Shown here piece after piece: positions 25,635 to 34,287 of a stretch of 64,000 bases of DNA. The position numbers and the translations under genes are program-made. This stretch comes from Pseudobdellovibrionaceae bacterium (GTDB lineage: Bacteria > Bdellovibrionota > Bdellovibrionia > Bdellovibrionales > UBA1609). The stretch spans positions 1-64,000 of the forward strand of contig JACKAN010000012.1 in NCBI GenBank assembly GCA_020635055.1, in the 5' to 3' direction. Each line of letters starts with the position of its first letter. The stretch's first letter is position 1. The notes under the pieces are model-generated. The model did not search any database, was not told where the DNA came from, and saw only the letters and a program-made list of their open reading frames with translations.

Positions 25635-25830
25635 TTTTCTAAAATCCTTGTATAAAGTTTGTACACTTTTTTTGAAAGTTTGTAGTTTATCACTTCACTC
25701 ATTTTCAAAATCTGTTCCATATACATTAATAAATAACAAGTCTCAAGCGAGCAAAGAACTGTCTACTAGTATAATAACTAGCCAAAAATTGTTACCGGAC
25801 CGGTACCCCCGAAGCGAGGTACCAAAGCGA
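25635..25830. other. Intergenic region leading into a REP cluster
   Basis: No gene seen. The promoter of the 1041-aa operon should lie here. From about 25794 the sequence holds extra partial REP ends (GGTACC at 25802, 25818 and 25831, separated by GAAGCGA-type spacers), so the left flank of the transposase gene carries fragmentary repeats next to one perfect palindrome. Confidence 0.6.
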
Positions 25831-25883
25831 GGTACCAAGTCCCTTTTTACGTTTCTCTGCAACGTAAAAAGGGACTTGGTACC
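25831..25883. repeat. REP-type palindrome, copy 2 (perfect)
   Basis: Left arm GGTACCAAGTCCC-T4-TACGTT and right arm AACGTAAAA-AGGGACTTGGTACC are exact complements over 23 bp, with a 7-base loop TCTCTGC. It stands about 93 bases upstream of the RAYT transposase start. Such long perfect palindromes flanking a RAYT gene are the expected substrate organisation. Confidence 0.9.
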
Positions 25884-25976
25884 TTCCGATCCTTGTCCGA
25901 GATTAGGATTTGAGAAGTTATTCATAAATGTCAATTGGGTTTGAGCTGGGCACAAAAATTGGAACGCATTTCTACT

Positions 25977-26633
25977 ATGCCAAGAAAACCACTTTTTGAA
26001 ACTGACACATTTCCGTATCACATTATGAATCGCTCTAATAATAAAGAGTTTTTTTACTTAGACAAAAAACAGCTTTGGTTAATTTTTGTTGAAGTGTTAA
26101 GTAAAATACACAAAACACTTGGCTGTGAAATGCACTTTTTTGTTCTAATGTCTAATCACTATCATCTTATTATGAGTACTCCAAATCTTAAGCTTACTGA
26201 AGCTATGACTTATTTACATAGAGAAGTAGCTAAGGAAGCAAATCGACGAATGGGTCGAGTTAATCACTTTTTTGGTGGACGATATAAATGGTGTGTAGTC
26301 GATAATGATGGTTATTACTGGAATGTTGTAAAGTATGTTTTAAGAAATCCAGTTGAAGCGGGTATCTGTAAAAATGTAGAAGAATATCCATTTTCGTCTA
26401 TAAATGACTGCAAAAATTCAATTTGGAAAATGTCTGATATATTTGAAGATAGATCGAAAAAAGTGGAACTCAATTTAGATTGGTTAAATAAAAGTTACAA
26501 AGAGGAAGAAAATGATGCCATTAGAAAAGCCTTACGGAGAAGAAATTTCGTGTTACCGGTATGTAAGAATGGAAAACAAAGGGTTTTAGGGTCGATGCAA
26601 CGTAAAAAGGGACTTGGTACCTCGGTTGATTGA
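25977..26633 (+). CDS. REP-associated tyrosine transposase (RAYT, Y1/HUH family)
   Basis: 218 aa from the ATG at 25977; an in-frame TTG at 25935 is less likely. The Y1_Tnp/IS200-like fold is recognised from F-P-Y-H-I-M-N-R-S-N-N near residue 12, the HUH metal motif H-Y-H at 61-63, G-G-R-Y-K near residue 100 and Y-V-L-R-N-P-V-E-A-G-I near residue 122. RAYTs cut and join single-stranded REP hairpins. The gene is framed by REP palindromes, and its last codons are themselves encoded by a REP half-site (26599-26621). A single intact copy with scattered REPs and no terminal inverted repeats of its own distinguishes it from an ordinary insertion sequence. Confidence 0.92.
   Translation: MPRKPLFETDTFPYHIMNRSNNKEFFYLDKKQLWLIFVEVLSKIHKTLGCEMHFFVLMSNHYHLIMSTPNLKLTEAMTYLHREVAKEANRRMGRVNHFFGGRYKWCVVDNDGYYWNVVKYVLRNPVEAGICKNVEEYPFSSINDCKNSIWKMSDIFEDRSKKVELNLDWLNKSYKEEENDAIRKALRRRNFVLPVCKNGKQRVLGSMQRKKGLGTSVD
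26599..26621. repeat. REP half-site, copy 3, inside the RAYT 3' end
   Basis: AACGTAAAA-AGGGACTTGGTACC without a matching left arm. It encodes the C-terminal residues Q-R-K-K-G-L-G-T of the RAYT protein, so the element and coding sequence overlap. Confidence 0.88.
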
Positions 26634-26752
26634 CGCGATGTTTATTTGTGTGTTACAAGGCCTAAACTTCACTCTTTTTGAGTGAACGGTGGGAATAAGG
26701 CTCAAATTTGTAATTTACGGATTTGGGCAGAGCAGACAAGGAGATCTGACCC
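26634..26752 (+). promoter_or_regulatory. rnc leader with small hairpin
   Basis: The 119 bases before rnc contain a 7-bp hairpin TTCACTC-TTTTT-GAGTGAA (26668-26686) and a ribosome site AAGGAG about 10 bases before the ATG. RNase III often cleaves its own leader in other bacteria; whether this hairpin, too short for classical RNase III cleavage, takes part is unknown. Confidence 0.4.
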
Positions 26753-27433
26753 ATGATGACCTTACAAGAAAGCATTGGCTATCAATTTGCCAATGAAGGG
26801 CTTTTAGAGCAAGCGCTAACTCATAAAAGCTATTACAATGAAGTTCCTGATAAATCCTTAGGACACAATGAGAAATTGGAATTTCTGGGCGATGCGGTTT
26901 TAGACTTGTGCTTAAGCCATACTTTAATAGAAAAATTTAAAGAACTTGACGAAGGCCACCTATCAAAAATTCGTGCCAGTTTGGTTAATGAAAACTCACT
27001 TATGGTCTTTGCTAAAGAACTGGGCCTAGATACAAGACTTCGTCTTGGTAAAGGAGAATTGAATTCGGGAGGGCGAGAAAAACCTCGATTGTTGGCTTCT
27101 GTATTTGAAGCTTTTATAGGAGCTATGTACTTAGATGGTGGTTTTGAACAAAGTCATCAGCTAATTAATAAACTTTTTGCCAACGCATTAACACAAGTGG
27201 ATTTGGAAAATCACTTTACAACAGATTACAAAACACGTTTGCAAGAAAAAACGCAAGAAATGCATAAGGAAACTCCCGTTTATATAGTGGTTAAAGAAGT
27301 GGGCCCAGATCACGATAAAACATTTTTCGTAAGAGTTAATGTAAACGGAAATACACTCGCCGAAGCCCAAGGCAGAAGTAAAAAACAAGCCGAACAATCG
27401 GCAGCACAACAAGCATTGGAGAAGTTGTCATGA
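26753..27433 (+). CDS. rnc: Ribonuclease III
   Basis: 226 aa endonuclease for double-stranded RNA, processing rRNA precursors. The signature H-N-E-K-L-E-F-L-G-D-A-V-L (about 39-51) carries the catalytic glutamate/aspartate, with a second acidic patch in E-A-F-I-G-A-M-Y-L-D-G-G near 118. The dsRNA-binding domain covers about 155-226 (ending K-K-Q-A-E-Q-S-A-A-Q-Q-A-L). Two ATG codons stand in tandem at 26753 and 26756. It overlaps era by 4 bases; rnc-era is a common bacterial pairing linked to 16S maturation. Confidence 0.97.
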   Translation: MMTLQESIGYQFANEGLLEQALTHKSYYNEVPDKSLGHNEKLEFLGDAVLDLCLSHTLIEKFKELDEGHLSKIRASLVNENSLMVFAKELGLDTRLRLGKGELNSGGREKPRLLASVFEAFIGAMYLDGGFEQSHQLINKLFANALTQVDLENHFTTDYKTRLQEKTQEMHKETPVYIVVKEVGPDHDKTFFVRVNVNGNTLAEAQGRSKKQAEQSAAQQALEKLS

Positions 27434-28320
27434 AAGCAGGATTTTTAGGCCTTATTGGATTGCCCAATTCGGGAAAAAGCACACTCGTAAATGCGCTTGT
27501 CGGGGAAAAAGTCAGTATTGTTACTGCCAAACCGCAAACGACTCGACAAAATGTACTAGGGATTTTAAATGTGCCCAACGCCCAAATAATATTTGTCGAT
27601 ACCCCCGGTGAAGTAAAAGCTCAGGATGGAATTAATAAGTATTTACAGCAAGAATTTGAAAAAAGTTTGGATGAGTCAGATGCTCTCATTGCCATTTTAA
27701 ATATGGACGCTCCCAATTCGGATTCCTTGCAACGGATTTTAGATATGGTCAAAGACAGCAAAAAACCATGGCTGCCCTTAATTACCAAGACAGACCTTCC
27801 TCAGAGTTTTCGTCTAATAAAATTGCAAGAGATGGTTGAGGCTGCAGGCAAACCATTTATAACAGCCAATTACAATCGATCCACAGAAAGTCTAAGAGAA
27901 GATATGTTAGCGGAATTTATTAAAATACTACCCGAATCTCCGGCACCGCTCTATGACCCCGAATTGTATACGACACAAACCATGCGCGAAATGACTCAAG
28001 AAGTGGTCAGAGAAAAATGTTTTGAAGCTTTGAGAGATGAAGTTCCCTATGGTTTGGCAGTAGATATTCGAAAATATGAAGAAAATGAACAGCCCACTAT
28101 TCATATTCATGCAGATCTAATATTAAACAAAGAAAGTCACAAGCCCATGGTGGTAGGCTCTAGAGGGCAAAGAATTAAACACATAGGAACCATGGCACGA
28201 AAAGATCTAGAAAAAATTTTAGGACGTCCAGTGTTTTTGCAATTGTTTGTAAAAGTTAAAAAGAATTGGACTAAAAATAGCTTAACCATGAAGGAGCTGG
28301 GATATGTCCTCGACCTCTAA
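27430..28320 (+). CDS. era: GTPase Era
   Basis: 296 aa GTPase that binds the 3' end of 16S rRNA during 30S assembly. G1 is G-L-P-N-S-G-K-S-T (10-18) and G3 D-T-P-G (about 58); G4 reads T-K-T-D instead of the usual N-K-x-D. The C-terminal KH domain is recognised from V-V-G-S-R-G-Q-R-I-K-H-I-G near 240. Start overlaps rnc by ATGA; end overlaps der by 17 bases. The G4 asparagine-to-threonine change is seen in some other GTPases and need not abolish activity. Confidence 0.96.
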   Translation: MKAGFLGLIGLPNSGKSTLVNALVGEKVSIVTAKPQTTRQNVLGILNVPNAQIIFVDTPGEVKAQDGINKYLQQEFEKSLDESDALIAILNMDAPNSDSLQRILDMVKDSKKPWLPLITKTDLPQSFRLIKLQEMVEAAGKPFITANYNRSTESLREDMLAEFIKILPESPAPLYDPELYTTQTMREMTQEVVREKCFEALRDEVPYGLAVDIRKYEENEQPTIHIHADLILNKESHKPMVVGSRGQRIKHIGTMARKDLEKILGRPVFLQLFVKVKKNWTKNSLTMKELGYVLDL

Positions 28321-29629
28321 CACGATTCCTTCGAAGGTAGCCATTATTGGCCGTCCAAATGTGGGTAAGTCTTCCTTGTTCAATGTTTTAGTAAAGCATC
28401 GTCGTTCACTTGTGAAAAATGAATCCGGAGTGACCAGGGATATTATCATCGAACCCGCTGAGTGGTGGGGGCGACGCTTCGATGTCGTCGATACCGGTGG
28501 CTTGACGGAAGCAAAAGACACAATTTCACAGTTGATACGCGAACAGATTGTGAGTTTATTAAAAAGTTTTGATGCTTTGATTGTTGTTATGGATGGTAAG
28601 TCGGGTTTGGTGCCCGAAGATAAAGATGTTGTAAGAATGGCTATGGAAAGTGGTTTGCCCTATGCTTTGGTGGTAAATAAAATAGATAGTTGGAGCCAGA
28701 AAGATTTGATGCTAAGTGAGTTTTATGAATTTGGTGAAACTTTGTTTCCTTGTTCCTTCGAAAAGAGAGATGGTGTTGATGAAGTTGTGGAATGGATTCG
28801 CGCTACACTTCCTGAAGACAAAAACTCACATTTTGCAGGGGTGCGTTTAGCTATTGTCGGCAAACCCAATGTTGGCAAGAGTTCACTTTGCAATTATTTG
28901 TTAAATGAAAAACGCATGTTGGTTTCTGATATTGCTGGAACCACTATGGATAGCATTGAACTGCCATTTAAATATAACAACAACGATTATCTGTTAGTCG
29001 ATACCGCAGGCTTGCGACGTCCCTCTAAAAGAGATGAAGGCCTCGAGCGCATCGCCGCTGTAAAATCACACAATGCTATTGATAGAGCGGACATTGTTTT
29101 ATTGTTAGTTGATGGACTTGAAGACGTAAGCCATCAAGATGCTCGCATGGTGGAATACATATTAGAAAGACACAAAGCGGTTATTTTAGTTATTAACAAG
29201 TCCGATTTGGGAAAATCTCAATTGGATGAATTTAGAAAAACTCATCGCGAACAAATAGCTCAGAAATTTCATTTTTTTCCAGACATACCTACTGTTTTTA
29301 TTAGTGCAAAGACGGGAGCGGGAGTCAAAAACCTTTTTGCAGATGTGGATAACTTATGGCAAAAGCTCAATAAAAGAATTACTACTTCTAAATTGAATAA
29401 CTTTTTTTACGAAGTGATTCGAGCGGCTCCAGCACCCGTATGGGCAACACAAGATGTGAAGTTTTATTACTTAACTCAAACTCATCAAAAACCCCCAAGT
29501 TTTATAGCTTTTGCCAATCACCCACAGGGTGTAACGCCCTCCTATAGGCGTTTTTTAGCAAAGAATATTAGAGAAAATTTTGATCTCAAAGGAGTTCCTA
29601 TCCGAATTTTTGTAATGGGTAGTAAATAG
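28304..29629 (+). CDS. der: Ribosome biogenesis GTPase Der (EngA)
   Basis: 441 aa with two tandem GTPase domains and a C-terminal KH-like domain, acting in 50S assembly. Domain 1: G-R-P-N-V-G-K-S-S (16-24), D-T-G-G, N-K-I-D. Domain 2: G-K-P-N-V-G-K-S-S (about 187), D-T-A-G, N-K-S-D. The start overlaps era by 17 bases and the stop shares a base with the GTG of the next gene. Co-location of rnc, era and der makes a compact ribosome-maturation operon. Confidence 0.97.
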   Translation: MSSTSNTIPSKVAIIGRPNVGKSSLFNVLVKHRRSLVKNESGVTRDIIIEPAEWWGRRFDVVDTGGLTEAKDTISQLIREQIVSLLKSFDALIVVMDGKSGLVPEDKDVVRMAMESGLPYALVVNKIDSWSQKDLMLSEFYEFGETLFPCSFEKRDGVDEVVEWIRATLPEDKNSHFAGVRLAIVGKPNVGKSSLCNYLLNEKRMLVSDIAGTTMDSIELPFKYNNNDYLLVDTAGLRRPSKRDEGLERIAAVKSHNAIDRADIVLLLVDGLEDVSHQDARMVEYILERHKAVILVINKSDLGKSQLDEFRKTHREQIAQKFHFFPDIPTVFISAKTGAGVKNLFADVDNLWQKLNKRITTSKLNNFFYEVIRAAPAPVWATQDVKFYYLTQTHQKPPSFIAFANHPQGVTPSYRRFLAKNIRENFDLKGVPIRIFVMGSK

Positions 29630-30972
29630 TGATACTAAAAGTTTGGGGAGCCCGATTGGGATTCTTTTTAGCTTTGGTGGCTTCAGCCAGTGGTCTGGGG
29701 AATTTATGGCGGTTCCCATATGTTGTCGCTGAAAATGGCGGCGGTGGGTTTGTAATACTTTACATTTTCTTAGTATTAATTGTGGGTTTGCCACTTCTAA
29801 TAGGTGAGCTTTTAGTCGGAAGGCTTACAGGAAAAAGTATTCTTTCCAGTCTGAGCTTTTTTAAAGAGGGCAAGAGAACAAGGCATCTTGGTAATTTAAG
29901 CATTTTGGTGTGCTTGCTGGTGCTGGGTTATTTTTCTGTAATTAGCAGCTGGGTATTGTTTTTCTTTTTTAAATACGCAATTGCCTTATTCACCTCACAA
30001 AATTTTGTTTCTCAATCTGCCATCACACAATTGATGGAGCAAGGTTGGTTACAAATGCTTCTGACGGCTCTACACATAACCTTACTCTTTGCCGTCGTCG
30101 GTAAAGAATTGGAAGACGGACTGGAAAAGTTTGTTGGTTATTTAATGCCTTTATTTGCAGTTATTTTATGTATGTTGGTGTGGCGTTCACTATCTTTGAG
30201 TACCGCCGAAGAGGCTATGCGCTATTTGTTTTACCCCAATTTTTCTGATCTTAATTGGTCGAGTTTATCGAGTGCACTAGGTCAGGTTTTATTCACTCTA
30301 AGTTTGGGTTTTACAACAATGGTGACCTTTGGCAGCTTATTGCCAAAAGATACTGATGTTCCTAAGGCGGGGGTAGGAATTGCCTCTATTGACTCGGTAT
30401 TATCTATTTTAGCAGGAATGTTGATCTTCCCCTTGTTATTGGGGGGGACCAATAGAGAACCCGATCCCTTAATGTTATTTCAGGCAGTCCCAGAATTTAT
30501 CAATCAATTGCCTGGAGGTAATGTTTATGGTTTCTTGTTTTTCTTGTTTTTATATTTAGTTGCATTTGGCGCAAGCATTAGTTTGTTGGAAACAGTCGTC
30601 TCTAATTTTAGTGAAAACCATCGACTTTCACGAGTTCGTGCATCATTTATTAGTGGAACAATGTGCTTTTTGTTATCTTTAATCCCGGTGTTAGCCACGT
30701 CTTACTTGAGTCATATAAAAATTAGATCTTCCAATTTGTTAGTTGTCTGGGATCATTTGTTAGTCAATTGGCTAATGCCTCTTATAGCTTTAATGATAGC
30801 TCTGTGGATTTGTTATGGGATTCCCAATGAAATAAAAGAAGCGGAATTCAAAAAAAATGATACCTTCAAGGATGACAGCATGTTTAAACATTGGATTTTT
30901 ATGATGATGTGGGCAGTGCCCATTATTACTATATTAGCAATCATTCTAAATATTGTGGGCATTCTACAATAA
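29629..30972 (+). CDS. Sodium-dependent transporter, SNF family
   Basis: 447 aa, about 11-12 hydrophobic helices. The family signature lies in the first helices: A-S-A-S-G-L-G-N-L-W-R-F-P-Y (about 20-33), which binds Na+ and the amino acid substrate in LeuT. It starts with GTG, overlapping the der stop by one base (TAGTG), so it is the last gene of the rnc operon. The substrate is probably an amino acid or amine, unspecified. A convergent barrel gene follows. Confidence 0.93.
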   Translation: MILKVWGARLGFFLALVASASGLGNLWRFPYVVAENGGGGFVILYIFLVLIVGLPLLIGELLVGRLTGKSILSSLSFFKEGKRTRHLGNLSILVCLLVLGYFSVISSWVLFFFFKYAIALFTSQNFVSQSAITQLMEQGWLQMLLTALHITLLFAVVGKELEDGLEKFVGYLMPLFAVILCMLVWRSLSLSTAEEAMRYLFYPNFSDLNWSSLSSALGQVLFTLSLGFTTMVTFGSLLPKDTDVPKAGVGIASIDSVLSILAGMLIFPLLLGGTNREPDPLMLFQAVPEFINQLPGGNVYGFLFFLFLYLVAFGASISLLETVVSNFSENHRLSRVRASFISGTMCFLLSLIPVLATSYLSHIKIRSSNLLVVWDHLLVNWLMPLIALMIALWICYGIPNEIKEAEFKKNDTFKDDSMFKHWIFMMMWAVPIITILAIILNIVGILQ

Positions 30973-30990
30973 ATATGCTTTAATTCAGTT

Positions 30991-31752
30991 TTAAAAGTTG
31001 ATACCCAAAATTGCCGTTATATTAAAAATGTCCCCAGTGGGGTAGATCCCTGTGCTTATGGTTCCATTGGCTATTGAAAGTTCTGAATTTTCACCTGGAA
31101 AATTGGCTAACTGATAGGCTCCTTGAAAACCAAAATACATTTTGTTTCTTAACATGGGGAGTTCTATTCCGCCACCGATTTCAACTCCTGTAGCACTCTC
31201 CTTACCAAAAGCACTTTCCGATTTAATTACTGTGGTGCGAGTAAAATTGGAAAATCCACCTGTTATATAGGGGTTTATTGAGGCTAATCCCTTAGTTACG
31301 TTTTGTGTGTTAAAGTAATACTTGAGGTTTAAGCCAAAGCTCGAAAGAGAAGCTGTACCAATAGCATCTATTCCCTGGGAAGATATAGCCACAGAGTGAT
31401 CTCCCGTCGCAAAGGTCAATTGCATAGCGAATCTCAAGTCGAAAAAATAACTTAAAAATAAACCAAAATTAGGAGCTGGGGCAAAAATTTCACCCATTGT
31501 ATTTGTAAAACTACGATAGCCTAAAACAAAGCCAAGGGTAAAAAAACGGCCATTGCGGAAAAAATGAATATCGGCCTCTTCTTCGGTGGCCTCTTCAAAC
31601 TCACTGTAGTCAACAAAGGGATCATAGGCATCACTGTCATCAAACTGTGAAATAAGAACGCCCGGATAGGAGGGAAGTTCTTTGCCAGTAAGGTATTCAG
31701 CGAAAGCCAAATTGGGTATAATTCCTATTAATAATACAAATGTGCGAAACAC
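30991..31752 (-). CDS. Predicted outer-membrane beta-barrel protein
   Basis: 253 aa from a GTG start at 31752, preceded by AGGGGGA (an ATG two bases upstream is out of frame). Signal peptide ends at about A-F-A (residue 18); an acidic stretch rich in Asp/Glu (about 35-62) is followed by alternating beta strands resembling OmpW/OMP_b-brl proteins, ending A-I-L-G-I-N-F with terminal Phe. Monocistronic, divergent from the purine operon. Function unknown. Confidence 0.82.
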   Translation of the reverse strand: MFRTFVLLIGIIPNLAFAEYLTGKELPSYPGVLISQFDDSDAYDPFVDYSEFEEATEEEADIHFFRNGRFFTLGFVLGYRSFTNTMGEIFAPAPNFGLFLSYFFDLRFAMQLTFATGDHSVAISSQGIDAIGTASLSSFGLNLKYYFNTQNVTKGLASINPYITGGFSNFTRTTVIKSESAFGKESATGVEIGGGIELPMLRNKMYFGFQGAYQLANFPGENSELSIANGTISTGIYPTGDIFNITAILGINF

Positions 31753-31988
31753 ATTTCCCCCTTTTATATTAATTATAGCAAGCTACAGGCCAATGAAAAC
31801 GAAATTATAGATATTTAGACTATAAGCACTGCATATAAACCCAACATCTGAGGATAAACTAGTCTTTAAGCTCCCATTTTGAAACACTTCAGACTTTTAG
31901 TATAAGTGGTTGATTTGACAAAGGCTTATTGTTACAACTTGCTATTCCCAGAGTGGATTCAAATAAGGATTCTAAATAAGGACAAATC

Positions 31989-32999
31989 ATGGCTATTGAT
32001 TATAAAAAAGCCGGAGTCGACATAGAAAAGGGTGATGCCCTAGTTTCATGGTTGCAGAGCGATACTCGCCCAAGTCCACATCAAGATAAAATTGTTTCGG
32101 GCATTGGTGGGTTTGCAGCTCTATTTCGAGCCGATTTTAAAAAGTATAAAAAACCCTGTTTAGTAAGCGCCACAGATGGCGTTGGAACTAAAGTAATGGT
32201 GGCAACTCAGTTTAAAAACTATAATGGCATTGGCCAAGACTTAGTTGGTATGTGTGTAAATGATTTGATCTGTTGTGGAGCAGAACCCTTATTTTTCTTA
32301 GATTATTTTGCCTCGGGAAAGCTGGATCTTGACGTGGCTCAAACCTTTCTAAAGGGACTGAAAGAAGCTTGTCATGAATCTGGTTGCGCCCTTATTGGAG
32401 GGGAAACTGCAGAGATGCCAGGGGTATACCATAATAATGATTTCGATTGTGCAGGCTTTGCTGTAGGTGTGGTGGATGAAGCCGACATGTGGGGAGAGCA
32501 CAAGGTGTGTGTGGGAGATAAAATCTATGCGTTTCCCAGTTCAGGATTTCATAGCAACGGCTACTCATTGCTGCGAAAGGTTTTTGCAGAAGATCTGGTC
32601 GATTGGCAAGAGAGACTTTTAATTCCTACACGCTTATATCCCTCTTTAATTAAAGGACTCAGCAGTGAAATCAATGTTCACGCTCTTGCTCATATTACCG
32701 GTGGTGGGCTAGACAATATTCTTCGTGTAATCCCCGATGGTATGGCTGTACAGCTGAATACCTGGAAAGTTCCAGATGTGTTTTTAGAAGTGAAACGTCG
32801 AGCTGAGATGAGTTGGGAATCCTTGTTAACTACATTAAACTGTGGAATCGGTATGGTTTTAATAGCCAGCCCCGAGGATGAAGAAAATTTAAAAAAATAC
32901 TGTCAAAAACAGAATCAAGAGTATTGGAGTTTAGGGGACGTGATTTCTAGCTCAAATAAAAGCTGGCATTTAGATTTTTCAACTATGGATGGGGTGTAA
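31989..32999 (+). CDS. purM: Phosphoribosylformylglycinamidine cyclo-ligase PurM
   Basis: 336 aa, closing the imidazole ring (FGAM to AIR) in de novo purine synthesis. Family features: D-Y-K-K-A-G-V-D near the N-terminus, S-A-T-D-G-V-G-T-K near 60, I-G-G-E-T-A-E-M-P-G near 135, and H-I-T-G-G-G-L-D-N near 237. AAGGA lies 8 bases before the ATG. It heads a run of eight same-strand genes with overlapping or abutting ends (purM to purF). The 236-base upstream region has a TTGACA at 31915, but no convincing -10 at proper spacing. Confidence 0.96.
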   Translation: MAIDYKKAGVDIEKGDALVSWLQSDTRPSPHQDKIVSGIGGFAALFRADFKKYKKPCLVSATDGVGTKVMVATQFKNYNGIGQDLVGMCVNDLICCGAEPLFFLDYFASGKLDLDVAQTFLKGLKEACHESGCALIGGETAEMPGVYHNNDFDCAGFAVGVVDEADMWGEHKVCVGDKIYAFPSSGFHSNGYSLLRKVFAEDLVDWQERLLIPTRLYPSLIKGLSSEINVHALAHITGGGLDNILRVIPDGMAVQLNTWKVPDVFLEVKRRAEMSWESLLTTLNCGIGMVLIASPEDEENLKKYCQKQNQEYWSLGDVISSSNKSWHLDFSTMDGV

Positions 33000-34287
33000 T
33001 TTGAGTCGAGCCAGTGTTTCAGTTTTTTCTTGTTTTGATCGCGGCCAGTGGTTGGCCGCTGCGCTTGCCGAAAAGAATTATGAAGTAAAGTTGTTTGATG
33101 TTTCAAACAACATGGGAAGGTGGGCTCCAGAAGACTGGGAAGGCCCATTTGGACTCTACCATTTAGAAAACTTAACACAATTACAAAACGAAAGAATCAC
33201 TGAACAAGATTATTTTGAATCTATAGATGAGGGCATGATCTTATGGTTAAAAGAGGGGCCTTTAGAGTTAAAGGGTCCTTTGACTTTATACAATCTTGAG
33301 AGCTTGGGCCTTAAAGAATCTTATGAGCAATTGCTCAATTACTATAAGAATGGCAAGTACGACGAGTTAAAGCTTTATTTGGAAAATCATAGCTTTGAAA
33401 AAACATGGTTGATTTATTTTTCATTATTCTTAGCCGCCAATCGATACAGTTTAACAGATTTGTTTTTAGATTCTAAAATGGAGGCTTTGTCCTTTTCCGT
33501 TCCATATAGTATTCGCAGAGCCACGCGAAAAGGATTAGACAAAGCCTTTCAGTGGTGTGAGAGCAAAGGCGTTCAGTGTTTTAGAGATGTTGAAATTAAA
33601 GACATTTCCTTTAATGGTCGTCATTGTGAAGGCGTTGAAGTTTCTAGCTTTTGGTCGGGTGTAGTGGATACGGATTATTATGTTTGGATGCTTACAGGGG
33701 AAGAGACTTCACGTTTTAAAGAGAGTGTTATAAGTAAATTGTTTCCTACGGGAGTATTGCAGAGTCATTGGGCATGGATACGCTATCGAATGTCTATAAA
33801 AAGTAAAGAACACTATGCGACTTTGCCATTAAAATTTTTTGTTATTGATGACATCTTTTTACCATGGACTCACGAAAATCTTTGTATTGTGCAAAAGGGA
33901 GTATCTCAGGGAGATTTGGATTGTTTTGTCCGTGTTCCTGTTCATCATCGTTTTCAAAAAAATTATTTAGAAAGCATGTCCAATAATATTTGCAAGAGTC
34001 TACTGAGTCGAATTCCAGTAAAAGACATTGAAGTATTGGATATGCCACAGGACTATCACTATACAGAGCATGAGCTGGGGCCCACTCGTTTTCCCGTTTA
34101 CGATTCGGAAGAATTAAAAAAATATAGTCACGCCAAATTTAAAAATTTATTTTTTTCTAGTCCCGAGTTTTGGTCTCCACAAGATTTGAGTCGCCAGCTC
34201 AAATTGCAAGAGGAGGTATTGATAAAAATTGATAAATTAGAAAGTGAAAAATCTAAAAAAGCGCGAGCACCCGAGGTTGAGTTATGA
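32989..34287 (+). CDS. Unknown protein inside purine operon, possible Rossmann/FAD-like fold
   Basis: 432 aa. The N-terminal part (F-D-R-G-Q-W-L-A-A-A-L-A, then V-K-L-F-D-V-S, G-R-W) hints at a nucleotide-binding beta-alpha-beta unit, as in FAD-dependent oxidoreductases, but the glycine-rich loop is not canonical. The rest is not recognised. It lies between purM and purB with overlaps of 11 and 4 bases, so it is translated with the pathway, yet no purine enzyme of this type is known to me. The start could be the ATG at 32989 or a TTG at 33001 just after the purM stop. Confidence 0.75.
   Translation: MGCNLSRASVSVFSCFDRGQWLAAALAEKNYEVKLFDVSNNMGRWAPEDWEGPFGLYHLENLTQLQNERITEQDYFESIDEGMILWLKEGPLELKGPLTLYNLESLGLKESYEQLLNYYKNGKYDELKLYLENHSFEKTWLIYFSLFLAANRYSLTDLFLDSKMEALSFSVPYSIRRATRKGLDKAFQWCESKGVQCFRDVEIKDISFNGRHCEGVEVSSFWSGVVDTDYYVWMLTGEETSRFKESVISKLFPTGVLQSHWAWIRYRMSIKSKEHYATLPLKFFVIDDIFLPWTHENLCIVQKGVSQGDLDCFVRVPVHHRFQKNYLESMSNNICKSLLSRIPVKDIEVLDMPQDYHYTEHELGPTRFPVYDSEELKKYSHAKFKNLFFSSPEFWSPQDLSRQLKLQEEVLIKIDKLESEKSKKARAPEVEL

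Noticed and set aside
31915..31950. TTGACA as a sigma-70 promoter for the purine operon
   Set aside because: No acceptable -10 box at 16-18 bases; the best candidates are TTGCTA at 18 and an extended TGCTATTCC at about 20, both weak.
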